From NCBI RefSeq assembly GCF_003385515.1, contig NZ_QNVT01000007.1, positions 124,001 to 188,000 of the forward strand: a stretch of 64,000 nucleotides of DNA. The letters are read 5' to 3'. A model generated the notes under the pieces. It saw only the letters and a program-made list of their open reading frames with translations, was not told where the DNA came from and did no database searches. The DNA is from Chryseobacterium pennae. Lineage in GTDB: Bacteria > Bacteroidota > Bacteroidia > Flavobacteriales > Weeksellaceae. Shown piece by piece: positions 43,462 through 51,909 of the stretch (position 1 is its first letter; every line of letters starts with the position of its first letter). Position numbers and translations under genes: made by a program.

Positions 43462-44922
43462 TTATAAAGAATAGTTAGGAGCTTCCTGCGTGATGATCAC
43501 ATCATGTGGGTGTGATTCTTTCAATCCACTTCCTGTAATCATTACCAGTTTGGAATCTTTTTGTAAAACTTCAATATCTTTAGCCCCACAATATCCCATA
43601 CCAGCTCTTAAACCTCCGGTTAACTGGAAGATCACATCTTCTAATTTTCCTTTGTGTGGTACTCTTCCTTCAATTCCTTCCGGAACGAATTTTTTAGCTT
43701 CACTCTGGAAATATCTTTCTTTTCCTCCTCTCTTCATGGCAGAAAGGCTTCCCATTCCCTGGTAAGACTTGAATTTTCTTCCCTGGAAGATAATTTCTTC
43801 TCCTGGCGCTTCGTCTGTACCTGCTAAAAGAGAACCCAGCATTACTGCTCCTGCTCCACTTGCAATAGCTTTTACAATATCTCCGGAAAGCTTGATCCCA
43901 CCATCTGCAATTACAGTTACGTTCTGAGATTTAGCATATTCGTATACATTATAGATTGCAGATAGCTGAGGTACCCCAACTCCGGCAACTACTCTTGTTG
44001 TACAGATAGAACCTGGTCCAACACCTACTTTAAGGACATTAGCCCCTGCTTTGATAAGATCTGCAGCCGCTTCAGCAGTTACAATATTTCCACCTACGAT
44101 ATCTAAGTTCGGATAAGCTTTTCTGATTTCAGAAATTTTATCTAAAACTCCCTTAGAATGTCCGTGTGCAGAGTCAATAGCAATAATATCCACTCCAGCC
44201 TGTACCAAAGCTTCAATTCTGTCTAAAGTATCTTCTCCCACTCCCACTCCGGCTCCTACGATAAGGCGTCCGTTCTGGTCTTTATTGGCATTTGGATATT
44301 CTAGTTGATTATCGATATCTTTAATGGTAATTAAACCTACAAGTTTGTTATCCTTATCTACAATAGGTAATTTCTCTACTCTGCTTCTAAGAAGGATTTC
44401 TTTTGCTTTTTCAAGATTGGTATCTTTGTCTGAAGTGATCAGGTTTTCTTTTGTCATGATCTCCTCTACTTTCACATCAAGATTTTCCTGATACTTTACA
44501 TCTCTATTGGTAATAATTCCGATAAGAACATTATCAGTATCCACTACAGGAAGTCCTGAGATTTTGAACTTAGCCATCATCTCTTTAGCCTGTCCTAAAG
44601 TGTAGTCTTTTGATAGGGTAACCGGATCTGAAATCATCCCGTTTTCGGAACGTTTCACACGGTTTACCTGTGCTGCCTGCTCGGCAATCGTCATGTTTTT
44701 GTGGATAAAGCCTAAACCTCCAACTCTTGCCAGGGCAATTGCTAAATCACCTTCAGTAACAGTGTCCATTGCAGCGGAAACTATCGGAACATTCAGCGTG
44801 ATTTTGTCGGTAAGTCTTGATTTTAATGAAACCTGATTAGGTAAAACTTCTGAATAAGAAGGGACTAGAAGAACGTCATCGAAAGTGATGGCTGTCTCTA
44901 CAATTTTGTTATGAATAGACAT
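43462..44922 (-). CDS. guaB: Inosine-5'-monophosphate dehydrogenase
   Basis: NAD-dependent oxidation of IMP to XMP, the committed step of GTP synthesis. The 486-residue protein has the IMPDH start [16 protein letters not shown], two CBS domains (about residues 95-205, with [12 protein letters not shown] and [12 protein letters not shown]), the catalytic cysteine loop [20 protein letters not shown], the phosphate site [19 protein letters not shown] and the flap [13 protein letters not shown]. Single-gene unit with clear promoter and terminator. Identity is secure. Confidence 0.98.
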   Translation of the reverse strand: MSIHNKIVETAITFDDVLLVPSYSEVLPNQVSLKSRLTDKITLNVPIVSAAMDTVTEGDLAIALARVGGLGFIHKNMTIAEQAAQVNRVKRSENGMISDPVTLSKDYTLGQAKEMMAKFKISGLPVVDTDNVLIGIITNRDVKYQENLDVKVEEIMTKENLITSDKDTNLEKAKEILLRSRVEKLPIVDKDNKLVGLITIKDIDNQLEYPNANKDQNGRLIVGAGVGVGEDTLDRIEALVQAGVDIIAIDSAHGHSKGVLDKISEIRKAYPNLDIVGGNIVTAEAAADLIKAGANVLKVGVGPGSICTTRVVAGVGVPQLSAIYNVYEYAKSQNVTVIADGGIKLSGDIVKAIASGAGAVMLGSLLAGTDEAPGEEIIFQGRKFKSYQGMGSLSAMKRGGKERYFQSEAKKFVPEGIEGRVPHKGKLEDVIFQLTGGLRAGMGYCGAKDIEVLQKDSKLVMITGSGLKESHPHDVIITQEAPNYSL

Positions 44923-44936
44923 CTTTACTTTCTGTG

Positions 44937-44944
44937 CAAAATTA
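44937..44944 (-). promoter_or_regulatory. -7 box for guaB
   Basis: On the minus strand TAATTTTG followed by CA, 14 bases ahead of the ATG. Confidence 0.65.
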
Positions 44945-45016
44945 GGTTATTTTAACGACATATGAAAATCATTTTTAATAGTTTAAATAAAAATTAATAA
45001 TCAATAACTTAAATCG

Positions 45017-45044
45017 AAAAACCGCTCTTTTTAAGAACGGTTTT
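45017..45044 (-). terminator. Terminator of the sigma factor / DUF4252 operon
   Basis: An inverted repeat around AAAACCG/CGGTTTT with one internal mismatch and T-rich flanks, about 100 bases past the last gene. Confidence 0.65.
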
Positions 45045-45147
45045 CCTTTACAAAATAAATTGATTATGTCTGAAACTACTTGCAACAATTAATTTTCTCT
45101 CATGATTAAAAAGCAATCTGCTGTTTTAAACAAAATTCTTAATAAGA

Positions 45148-45648
45148 TTATTTATCTGCAACGGCATTGATCATTTTTGAAATATCATCCGGGGTAAAAC
45201 TTCCTTTTACATCCACAAAAACCAATTCTTTATGTGAATTTACAGTAATAAGCATATTTTTAATGGCCTCTCCTTCCTGTTTCACGCGTAGATTTACATT
45301 TTCTCCATTATGTTTTATAGTCGCCCACTCTTCAAAATGATTATTATTTAGGAATTTAGCATAGTCGTTCAGCATTTCTTTACTGCCGTTTTCTACTGTA
45401 AGAATCTTTATTTTAGAGATCTTTTTGATAAGGCTGATGAGTTCTTCACTTTCCCCATCTTTTCTCAGAGCTTTCTTGATATAGGGTTTGGCCAGCATTA
45501 GTGGCACATTAAAACTTGTAAACCTGGCACCTTTAAAATCATATCCGGAATCTGAGAAGAAATCCATCTTTGGTTTACTGGAAACAATACAGGATTGAAG
45601 TGTACCTATTACCAAAAGCGAAAATAAAATAGTTTTAAGAGTTTTCAT
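45148..45648 (-). CDS. DUF4252 lipoprotein
   Basis: 166 residues; lipoprotein signal MKTLKTILFSLLVIGTLQSC (lipobox LQSC). The mature part fits DUF4252, with SELISLIKKISKIKILTVENG-like central strand (seen as LIKKISKIKILTVENG), WATIKHNGENVNLRVKQEG, and KELVFVDVKGSFTPDDISKMINA at the end. The family is confined mainly to Bacteroidota and its role is unknown. It follows the larger DUF4252-GIN protein by 10 bases and is the last gene of the sigma factor operon. Confidence 0.85.
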   Translation of the reverse strand: MKTLKTILFSLLVIGTLQSCIVSSKPKMDFFSDSGYDFKGARFTSFNVPLMLAKPYIKKALRKDGESEELISLIKKISKIKILTVENGSKEMLNDYAKFLNNNHFEEWATIKHNGENVNLRVKQEGEAIKNMLITVNSHKELVFVDVKGSFTPDDISKMINAVADK

Positions 45649-45658
45649 GGTGATGATT

Positions 45659-46939
45659 TTAGTCTATTGCTTTTAATAATCCTCCTGATGTTTTACTGAT
45701 GTTGGCATCTATTTCAGGTCTTCCTTTATATCTTACCGATCCTCCTGAAGAGGCCCTTACTTTCAGTTTTCCTGATACATTTACACTAAGGTTACCCCCG
45801 GAAGTAGCTTCTGTTTCAAGATAAGTAAATTCCAGATCATCTGCTTTACACAGTGCTCCACTACTGATATCAATAGTTCCGGAGTCTGCTTTTCCGCGCA
45901 GGCTGATATTGGAACCGCTTGAAATTTTGACACCGATATTCCCCGATGTAATTCCTGCTCTGATATTTGATCCGGAAGAAGCTGAAATGTTTGTAGTATT
46001 TGAAACCTTGAAATCTCCTGTTAGGTTGGAACCGGATGAAGCATCAATTTTCATATTTTTCTCCTGAATAGACTGCACTACTGTAAAGTTAGATCCTGAT
46101 GATACATCAATATTTTCCATTCTTGGGGAAGATACATTGATACTCAAATTTTTAAATCTCAGATTTCTTACCCCTTTATTATCGATATAAACTTTCAAAA
46201 CTCCATTCTCCACTTTTGTAATAATATATTGCAGCTTATCTGCATCTGCAATCACTTTTACACTGGTTTGTTTTTCCTGTTTAAAGATTACGTTTACTCC
46301 TGTACTCACCTGGATTCCTGAAAAATCGCCTACATTCCTTGCTTCTCCGTTCAGGTAAGATGAATTATTCTCTGAAGTCAGGCTATTTCTTGTGCTGGTT
46401 ACCGGATTCTTTTTCGTTTCGCTGGAGTTGATGATCTTGCTTACATCATCCATGGAAAGTTTTCCGTCAAGCATTACAAAAATGTTTTCACCGTTTCCCC
46501 CGTCAATACTCAGCAACAGGTCTTCTAAAATACCGTTCTTAGCTTCTGCGGAAAGAAATTTCACTTTAGCCCCTGCGTTATTCACCGACATGATTTCGCT
46601 ATAGTTCAGATTTTTCAAATAAGATGAAATATCTTTACCCAGCTGAGACGTATTAGTCTGAACCTTGCGGCCATCAACAGTATTTCCTTTTTCCTGATTT
46701 TCAGTAATAAGAATTTTTAATCCGTTGATTTTTGATAATAACGGTTTAATCTGATCCAGCTGGGAATCATCTATATTGAGACTGCTCAGCATACCAAACA
46801 TTGGTTTTGCAATCTTAATAGAGGTTACTCCTTCCACTTCCTGATATTTGTCAAAGAGCTGGTCAAATTTATCTTTTTGTCCATATACATTAAAGAAATG
46901 GGAAAAAGCGAGAGCGAATATTATGAATAGTTTTTTCAT
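45659..46939 (-). CDS. DUF4252 protein with C-terminal head-GIN (DUF2807) domain
   Basis: 426 residues. Signal peptide MKKLFIIFALAFSHFFNVYGQ; an N-terminal DUF4252 domain (about 22-175) with LSSLNIDDSQLDQIKPLLSK, SEIMSVNNAGAKVKFLSAEA and MLDGKLSMDDVSKIINS; a linker rich in Ser/Asn; and a repetitive beta-solenoid GIN domain (about 200-426) with FSGIQVSTGVNVIFKQE and repeated SSGSN/ATSGGN motifs (VSSGSNFTV, ASSGSNLTG, ASSGSNIRA, SSGSNISLR). The fusion links two domains of unknown role that often appear near ECF sigma factors in Bacteroidota. Envelope location expected. Confidence 0.85.
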   Translation of the reverse strand: MKKLFIIFALAFSHFFNVYGQKDKFDQLFDKYQEVEGVTSIKIAKPMFGMLSSLNIDDSQLDQIKPLLSKINGLKILITENQEKGNTVDGRKVQTNTSQLGKDISSYLKNLNYSEIMSVNNAGAKVKFLSAEAKNGILEDLLLSIDGGNGENIFVMLDGKLSMDDVSKIINSSETKKNPVTSTRNSLTSENNSSYLNGEARNVGDFSGIQVSTGVNVIFKQEKQTSVKVIADADKLQYIITKVENGVLKVYIDNKGVRNLRFKNLSINVSSPRMENIDVSSGSNFTVVQSIQEKNMKIDASSGSNLTGDFKVSNTTNISASSGSNIRAGITSGNIGVKISSGSNISLRGKADSGTIDISSGALCKADDLEFTYLETEATSGGNLSVNVSGKLKVRASSGGSVRYKGRPEIDANISKTSGGLLKAID

Positions 46940-46988
46940 GAGTCAATTTTTATTTTCTTAAGGTTAATGATGGCAATTCTTTTTCCGA

Positions 46989-47660
46989 TTAATAATCATC
47001 ATCTACCACCGTAGGCTGTGCCAGTTTTTCACTAACGTTATTTGCAAATATCTGGAATGAATACTTTGTTACATTGATTGCTTCTTCTACATTGTCTATT
47101 CTTTTACCATTTACAATGACATAAGAATTTTCATATCCTGTAGAATCTTTAGACTTATTATTTTGTAAAGAGGAGTTGTCTGCATACCTTGGTTTTCTTT
47201 CTTTTTTAAGTCTTCCTCTTTTCGGCAATATCTCATCCATTACATCTTTTTCAGCCACATGATTATCCTGAAAGATAGAATCTTTTTTTGTTCCTGAAAT
47301 AGAATCGGTATGATTTACTGCCACCTGCTCCTGGTGATTATTATTTTCTTCAATGAAGCCGGATTTTTGCCTTAATACTTCATTTTTCACCAGACTTTCC
47401 TTATCATGAACTTCTGTTCCGGAATTGTTTTTAAGGAGAAGTCCGACACCAAAGACCAGCATTATACTGGCGGCCATCCAGAACCATTTGGGAAAAGAGG
47501 GCTTTCTCTTTTCTTCCAACGGAATAACAGGAGTTGCATTCTCTTCAGGCTTTGTATTTTCTGCCTGTTGAAGAAAATCATCAAAGCTCCATTCCATTTT
47601 TTCTTCCTTTATATCCCGGAAGATTTCATCGTATTTATCTTGTAATTGATCTTTTTTCAT
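46989..47660 (-). CDS. Single-pass membrane protein, likely anti-sigma factor
   Basis: 223 residues. Cytoplasmic N-terminus of about 55 residues (DKYDEIFRDIKEEKMEWSFDDFLQQAE), one membrane helix at about 58-76 (KWFWMAASIMLVFGVGLLL), and a charged extracytoplasmic part with several KK/RK clusters. The gene overlaps the ECF sigma factor gene upstream by 26 bases, the standard arrangement of a sigma factor and its membrane-bound anti-sigma factor. No zinc-binding HxxxCxxC motif is present, so this would be a non-ZAS type. The role is inferred from context. Confidence 0.7.
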   Translation of the reverse strand: MKKDQLQDKYDEIFRDIKEEKMEWSFDDFLQQAENTKPEENATPVIPLEEKRKPSFPKWFWMAASIMLVFGVGLLLKNNSGTEVHDKESLVKNEVLRQKSGFIEENNNHQEQVAVNHTDSISGTKKDSIFQDNHVAEKDVMDEILPKRGRLKKERKPRYADNSSLQNNKSKDSTGYENSYVIVNGKRIDNVEEAINVTKYSFQIFANNVSEKLAQPTVVDDDY

Positions 47661-48144
47661 AGCTCATCAGTTGTGAGATTTGTTCTTTTACTTTTTGTCT
47701 TGCCCGCATAAGGTTTACCCTTACTGCATTTTCCTCCATTTCCAGCATTTCGGAAATTTCAGAAACATCGTACTCTTCTACATCTTTCAAGTGGATCACC
47801 AGTTTCTGTTTTTCGGGGAGCTGATTGATAAATCCTATAATATATTCTTTAAGATTATCAACTTCCATACTGTAAAGTTCCGACCGGTGAAGCTGCATAT
47901 CCGCAAAGCCTATCTTCACATCGTGATGCTTCAGACGGTTCAGGCATTCGTTCCGGACAGACTTCAGCGCATAGGATTTTAAATTCCCAAACTGCTCCAG
48001 TTCATCCCGTTTCTGCCAGAATTTCATCATAATATCCTGCACTACATCTTCTGCCTCATCACTACTCATGACGAATCGCTTCGCAAAACGATACATCTCG
48101 TCTTTGAGAATAAACACCGTATTCTTGAAAGTTTCTTGGGTCAT
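47635..48144 (-). CDS. ECF-type RNA polymerase sigma factor
   Basis: 169 residues. Region 2 (about residues 10-75): DEMYRFAKRFVMSSDEAEDVVQDIMMKFW, given in part as EAEDVVQDIMMKFWQKRDEL; region 4 (about 108-160): INQLPEKQKLVIHLKDVEEYDVSEISEML, given in part as LPEKQKLVIHL and YDVSEISEMLEMEENAVRVN. No sigma 3 region, hence ECF class. It heads a four-gene minus-strand operon with an anti-sigma-like protein and two DUF4252 envelope proteins, so the signal is likely at the envelope. A short inverted repeat AAGAC-N5-GTCTT lies 20-35 bases upstream (48165-48179) and could take part in autoregulation. Confidence 0.9.
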   Translation of the reverse strand: MTQETFKNTVFILKDEMYRFAKRFVMSSDEAEDVVQDIMMKFWQKRDELEQFGNLKSYALKSVRNECLNRLKHHDVKIGFADMQLHRSELYSMEVDNLKEYIIGFINQLPEKQKLVIHLKDVEEYDVSEISEMLEMEENAVRVNLMRARQKVKEQISQLMSYEKRSITR

Positions 48145-48202
48145 GAGTTTTGTTTCTTATAGGTAAGACAATTGGTCTTTACAATCTATTACATCAAAAA
48201 TA

Positions 48203-48232
48203 AAAAAACTTCAAAAATATTTGAAGTTTTTA
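48203..48232 (-). terminator. Terminator of the GlmU-like gene's upstream neighbour region
   Basis: A 12-bp stem AAAAACTTCAAA/TTTGAAGTTTTT with loop AATA, just past the stop of the minus-strand GlmU-like gene (48244). Confidence 0.85.
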
Positions 48233-48243
48233 TTATCATTAGA

Positions 48244-49404
48244 TTAATATGTCTCAAAAATATGCTTCAGAATTGCCTTATCTTCTTCCGTTAAAGCTAC
48301 TTTTCTTCTCGCCATCGCCCTTTCTGCCACTTCATACACTTTATCCAATCTGAATCTTTCATCATCTTTTAAACCTCCCCATGAGAAATTTTCCACAAGG
48401 TTCGGTGGAAAACCCGGTTTGAAAATATTGGATGCCACTCCTACAACGGTTCCGGTATTTAACTGAGTATTGATAGCAGTTTTAGAGTGGTCACCCATAA
48501 TCATCCCGGCAAATTGTAAACCTGTATCTTCAAAAGCTTTGGTTCTGTAACTCCAGAATTTTACATGTCCGTAGTTATTTTTCATATTGGATGAATTGGT
48601 ATCGGCTCCAAAGTTACACCATTCGCCAATCACAGAATTTCCGACAAAGCCTTCATGGCCTTTGCTTGAATATCCGAAAATAATAATATTGTTTACTTCT
48701 CCTCCTACTTTACAATGTGGCCCTACCGTGGTAGCACCATAGATTTTAGCCCCTAGATTAAATTTAGAATCGTCACAAAGCGCAATAGGCCCACGAAGAT
48801 GACACCCTTCCATTACTTCTGTATTTTTCCCGATATAGATTTTTCCTGTTTTCGTATTGATCGTTGAAAATTCAACAGAAGCCCCCTCTTCGATGAAAAG
48901 GTCTTTTTTGTCACCTAAAAACCCATTGGTAGAAGACAATTCCTGTGAAGTTCTTCCATGGGTAAGCAGAGCAAAGTCAAAATCAATCGCATGATGATTG
49001 TAAGTAAACAGATCGGCCGGCTTTTTGAAAAAGATCAGTTCTTCCTTAATATCCGTCATTTTTTCGATCTGATGAAGGGAAAACCCTTTCATATTAATCT
49101 TCGCTGCTACCAATTCATCTTCATATACCAATGCCTCTCCCTGCTTAAGGTCTTTGATCTGCTGAATAACAGATTCTGTGGGAATAAAGTTCGGAACGAT
49201 AAAAAGACTCTCTTTTTCTTCCGGAACTTTAAATTTATCCTGAAGGTACATTTCTGTAAAAAAAGAAACTTCTGTATTCTCCAGAATTCTCTGCCATCTT
49301 TCAGAGAAAGTAAGGATTCCGCATCGCATCGCTGCAACCGGTCTTGTAAAGGTAAGCGGAAGAAAATCTTCCCAATATTGTGCGTCTGAAAATACTAATT
49401 GCAT
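48244..49404 (-). CDS. GlmU-like sugar nucleotidyltransferase family protein
   Basis: 386 residues. N-terminal region (about 1-190) begins MQLVFSDAQYWEDFLPLTFTRP, the start of a Bacteroidota-type GlmU family in which the usual GxGTRM loop is not present; RPVAAMRCGILTFSERW follows. The C-terminal region (about 190-385) shows hexapeptide-repeat left-handed beta-helix spacing: GKIYIGKNTEVMEGCHLRG, GPHCKVGGEVNNIIIFGYSS, NSVIGEWCNFGADTNSSN and TGTVVGVASNIFKPG. It probably acts on sugar-1-phosphates, but the activity cannot be assigned from sequence and it should not be called the essential GlmU without a test. Confidence 0.85.
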   Translation of the reverse strand: MQLVFSDAQYWEDFLPLTFTRPVAAMRCGILTFSERWQRILENTEVSFFTEMYLQDKFKVPEEKESLFIVPNFIPTESVIQQIKDLKQGEALVYEDELVAAKINMKGFSLHQIEKMTDIKEELIFFKKPADLFTYNHHAIDFDFALLTHGRTSQELSSTNGFLGDKKDLFIEEGASVEFSTINTKTGKIYIGKNTEVMEGCHLRGPIALCDDSKFNLGAKIYGATTVGPHCKVGGEVNNIIIFGYSSKGHEGFVGNSVIGEWCNFGADTNSSNMKNNYGHVKFWSYRTKAFEDTGLQFAGMIMGDHSKTAINTQLNTGTVVGVASNIFKPGFPPNLVENFSWGGLKDDERFRLDKVYEVAERAMARRKVALTEEDKAILKHIFETY

Positions 49405-49424
49405 TTTTTAGATGTTAAAGGTTA

Positions 49425-49565
49425 CAAGACAGAAGGTAAAGACTAAGGCCGAACTTTTACTGTCTAAAAACAAAAATACAAAAAGATGGGAGAAGTTGGG
49501 AGAGAAGACAGAAGATAATAAATGGATAGATAAGAGACAAAGAGATGAGAGATGGATGATACCTT
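49425..49565. repeat. Purine-rich low-complexity spacer
   Basis: Holds GATGGGAGAAGTTGGGAGAG, AGAAGATAATAAATGGATAG and AGACAAAGAGATGAGAGATGG in a row, unlike the surrounding coding sequence. An open plus-strand frame here (49412-49636) has Lys/Glu/Arg-rich nonsense composition and is rejected as a gene. Confidence 0.5.
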
Positions 49566-49613
49566 TGACATATCCTATCTTGTTCATAAGTTCTGTCATT
49601 TATTTTTTACAAC

Positions 49614-49646
49614 AAAAAAGCCTTCCAAAAGATTGAAAGGCTTTAA
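49614..49646 (-). terminator. Terminator of rpmE
   Basis: A stem around AAAGCCTT/AAGGCTTT with A/T flanks, about 20 bases past the rpmE stop. Confidence 0.75.
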
Positions 49647-49665
49647 TATTTTGAGTATACAAAAA

Positions 49666-49917
49666 TTACTTAGCGAATTTTTTGTATTTGTTCATGAACT
49701 TATCAACTCTACCAGCTGTGTCAACTAACTTAACTTTACCTGTGTAGAAAGGGTGAGAAGTTGAAGAGATTTCCATTTTGATTAATGGATACTCTTGTCC
49801 TTCGAACTCGATAGTATCTTTTGTTTCTGCAGTAGATTTGCAAAGAAACACCTCGTCGTTACTCATATCTTTGAAAACAACAAGTCTATAATTTTCTGGG
49901 TGGATTCCGTTTTTCAT
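49666..49917 (-). CDS. rpmE2: 50S ribosomal protein L31 type B
   Basis: Zinc-free form of L31, 83 residues: [37 protein letters not shown] (in part), [19 protein letters not shown] and [16 protein letters not shown]. The CxxC pair of zinc-type L31 is missing, marking type B. In many bacteria the zinc-free form replaces the zinc form under zinc limitation, but in Bacteroidota it is often the only copy; no Zur site is evident. Own promoter and terminator. Identity is secure. Confidence 0.96.
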   Translation of the reverse strand: MKNGIHPENYRLVVFKDMSNDEVFLCKSTAETKDTIEFEGQEYPLIKMEISSTSHPFYTGKVKLVDTAGRVDKFMNKYKKFAK

Positions 49918-49988
49918 AATGCTATTTTTAAAAAATTAAAGTTTGCTTTCGAAATAGTAATGGATATTTCTCTGCTAATTTTAGGTTG

Positions 49989-50018
49989 CAAAAGTACAAC
50001 TTTTTTTCTAATATCCAA
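49989..50018 (-). promoter_or_regulatory. Promoter for rpmE2
   Basis: On the minus strand -33 TTG (complement of 50016-50018), 19-base spacer, -7 TACTTTTG followed by C. One of the best matches to the Bacteroidota consensus in the window; leader of about 70 bases. Confidence 0.8.
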
Positions 50019-50068
50019 ATAGTGAATTCAATATTTTTTTATTGATAAGAAATTCAAAGTATTTTCGT

Positions 50069-50076
50069 TAAATTTG
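50069..50076 (+). promoter_or_regulatory. -7 box for the beta-helix lipoprotein
   Basis: TAAATTTG, 24 bases before the ATG. Confidence 0.6.
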
Positions 50077-50100
50077 GAACTTACTTAAACTTTAATTTCG

Positions 50101-51510
50101 ATGAAATTCAAATTATTACTGGCTTTTTCTTTCTGGATGCTCCTTGTCGCAGTATCATGTAATAAGGATGACATTACGTTTGATGCACCTTCACAACAGT
50201 TAAGATTTTCAAGAGATACCGTATTCTGTGATACCGTTTATAATCAGGTACGTTCCGAAACCTATGTAGTAAAAGTATATAATAATGAGGATAAAGATAT
50301 TCTGATCCCAAGGGTGAATCTTGAGAATGGGGCATCATCATTATACAGAATCAATGTGGATGGAAAACCGGGATATGATTTTAAAGATGTTCCTCTGAGA
50401 AAAAAAGACAGCCTATATATATATGTAGAGATTGCTCCACAGGCAACAGGGCCGGAAGCCATTGCTGAAGATAAGGTAATTTTCACAGGACCTGCCGGGC
50501 AGCAGCATGTAACCCTGTTCTCTGTGGTTCAGGATGCAGAATTCTTTATTCAGACTCCTACGAATCCTAATGTAATTACCAGTTCTACGACCTGGACCAA
50601 TAATAAGGCGAAGATCATCTATGGAGATCTTACCCTGGATAAGAACGTAACGTTGGATATAGATCCTGGCACCAAGGTATATTTCCACAAAAACAGTGGA
50701 ATGAAAGTTTCATCGAATGCTGTTTTAAATATTAATGGTACTTTAGACAAGCAGGTTATCCTTCGTGGTGACAGGAATGATCCTTATTATGATACGATAT
50801 CCAAAAACTGGAATTCTATTAAAATGGAACCTGCATCTATTCTTAATATGAATCACGCCAGATTATTCGGAGGAACAAAAGGTCTGGAGATGAAACAGAC
50901 CACTGCCAATATTACCAATTCATTTATACATACTTTCTTTGAATATGGAATTTATGCCGTCAATTCTAAAGTTACAGCAAGCAACTTAGTGATGAATAAC
51001 TGTGGTTCATCATGTATCGGGATTTTCAAAGGCGGAAGCCATAATTATACTCATGCTACTGTTGCCAACTATTCTAAATCGATGGGAACTTTTAACAGAA
51101 ATGGGATCTTCGTAACGAATGAATGGAAGAATGAAAAAGGACAGTCAGAGCAAGGTGCTTTACAGCAATTTAACCTCAGAAACAGCATCGTTTATTCTGA
51201 CAGGGATAATGCATTACAGTTTGAAGCAACACCCGGACAACAGTTTGACTACATAATTCAAAACTGTTTATTGAAATATTCCGGTACTTCAGAAGCTGGG
51301 TTTACGTTTGATAATAATGTAAATGTAGTAGAGACAATCAAAAATGAGGATCCTCAGTTTATGAATTATTTTGCTGCAAAAATGAATCTAAGAGTAAAAA
51401 CGACATCTCCGGCAAAAGGAAAAGGAAATGTAACTGTAGCAGGCAACGTACCTTTTGATATTGTAAATGAATCAAGAACCACTAACCCTACACTCGGAGC
51501 TTATCAATAA
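50101..51510 (+). CDS. Right-handed beta-helix lipoprotein
   Basis: 469 residues. Lipoprotein signal MKFKLLLAFSFWMLLVAVSC (lipobox AVSC). Residues about 30-150 form a beta-sandwich-like region with DTVFCDTVYNQVRSETYVVKV, in part like transthyretin-like N-terminal domains of surface lipoproteins. From about 165 on, repeats such as IIYGDLTLDKNVTLDIDPGTKVYFHKNSGM (in part), VLNINGTL, IKMEPASILNMNHARL and VTASNLVMNNCGSSCIGIF fit a right-handed parallel beta-helix. A polysaccharide lyase-like role is possible but no catalytic residues can be identified. The stop overlaps the next start (TAATG), so it is translationally coupled to the MazG-like gene. Confidence 0.8.
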   Translation: MKFKLLLAFSFWMLLVAVSCNKDDITFDAPSQQLRFSRDTVFCDTVYNQVRSETYVVKVYNNEDKDILIPRVNLENGASSLYRINVDGKPGYDFKDVPLRKKDSLYIYVEIAPQATGPEAIAEDKVIFTGPAGQQHVTLFSVVQDAEFFIQTPTNPNVITSSTTWTNNKAKIIYGDLTLDKNVTLDIDPGTKVYFHKNSGMKVSSNAVLNINGTLDKQVILRGDRNDPYYDTISKNWNSIKMEPASILNMNHARLFGGTKGLEMKQTTANITNSFIHTFFEYGIYAVNSKVTASNLVMNNCGSSCIGIFKGGSHNYTHATVANYSKSMGTFNRNGIFVTNEWKNEKGQSEQGALQQFNLRNSIVYSDRDNALQFEATPGQQFDYIIQNCLLKYSGTSEAGFTFDNNVNVVETIKNEDPQFMNYFAAKMNLRVKTTSPAKGKGNVTVAGNVPFDIVNESRTTNPTLGAYQ

Positions 51511-51836
51511 TGGAAATTACGCAATTACAACAGCAGGTTGACGAATGGATAAAAACCATCGGTGTAAGATATTTTAATGAACTGACCAATATGGCCATGC
51601 TTACTGAAGAAGTAGGTGAAGTAGCCAGAATCATTGCCAGAAGATATGGTGAACAGAGTGAAAAGGAAAGTGATAAAAGCAAAGATCTTGGCGAGGAGCT
51701 GGCAGATGTCCTGTTTGTAACATTATGTCTGGCTAACCAAACCGGTGTTAATCTGCAGGATGCTTTTGACAGAAAAATGAAAATAAAAACCGATCGTGAT
51801 AAAGATCGTCATCAGAATAATGAGAAATTAAAATAA
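51510..51836 (+). CDS. MazG-like nucleotide pyrophosphohydrolase
   Basis: Cytoplasmic all-alpha NTP pyrophosphatase, 108 residues. Family acids appear in MLTEEVGEVARIIARRYGEQ and LGEELADVLFVTLCLANQTG, the EExxE-12-ExxxD pattern of single-domain MazG proteins that cleave (d)NTPs to (d)NMP and PPi. The C-terminal tail KIKTDRDKDRHQN is basic. It starts on the last base of the preceding stop codon, an unexpected coupling with an envelope lipoprotein. Substrate preference is unknown. Confidence 0.9.
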   Translation: MEITQLQQQVDEWIKTIGVRYFNELTNMAMLTEEVGEVARIIARRYGEQSEKESDKSKDLGEELADVLFVTLCLANQTGVNLQDAFDRKMKIKTDRDKDRHQNNEKLK

Positions 51837-51909
51837 GACTCCAGATGCTAGATTTCAAATACAATCACACTTGAAATACGGCATTCGGATTCTGAAATCT
51901 GAAGAAATA

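Noticed and set aside
48958..49389. 143-codon plus-strand frame opposite the GlmU-like gene
   Set aside because: Antisense shadow; the minus-strand protein has clear hexapeptide repeats.
49412..49636. Plus-strand frame of 74 codons between the GlmU-like gene and rpmE
   Set aside because: Composition is Lys/Glu/Arg/Trp-rich from a purine-rich repeat tract, it overlaps the rpmE terminator, and it has no family resemblance.
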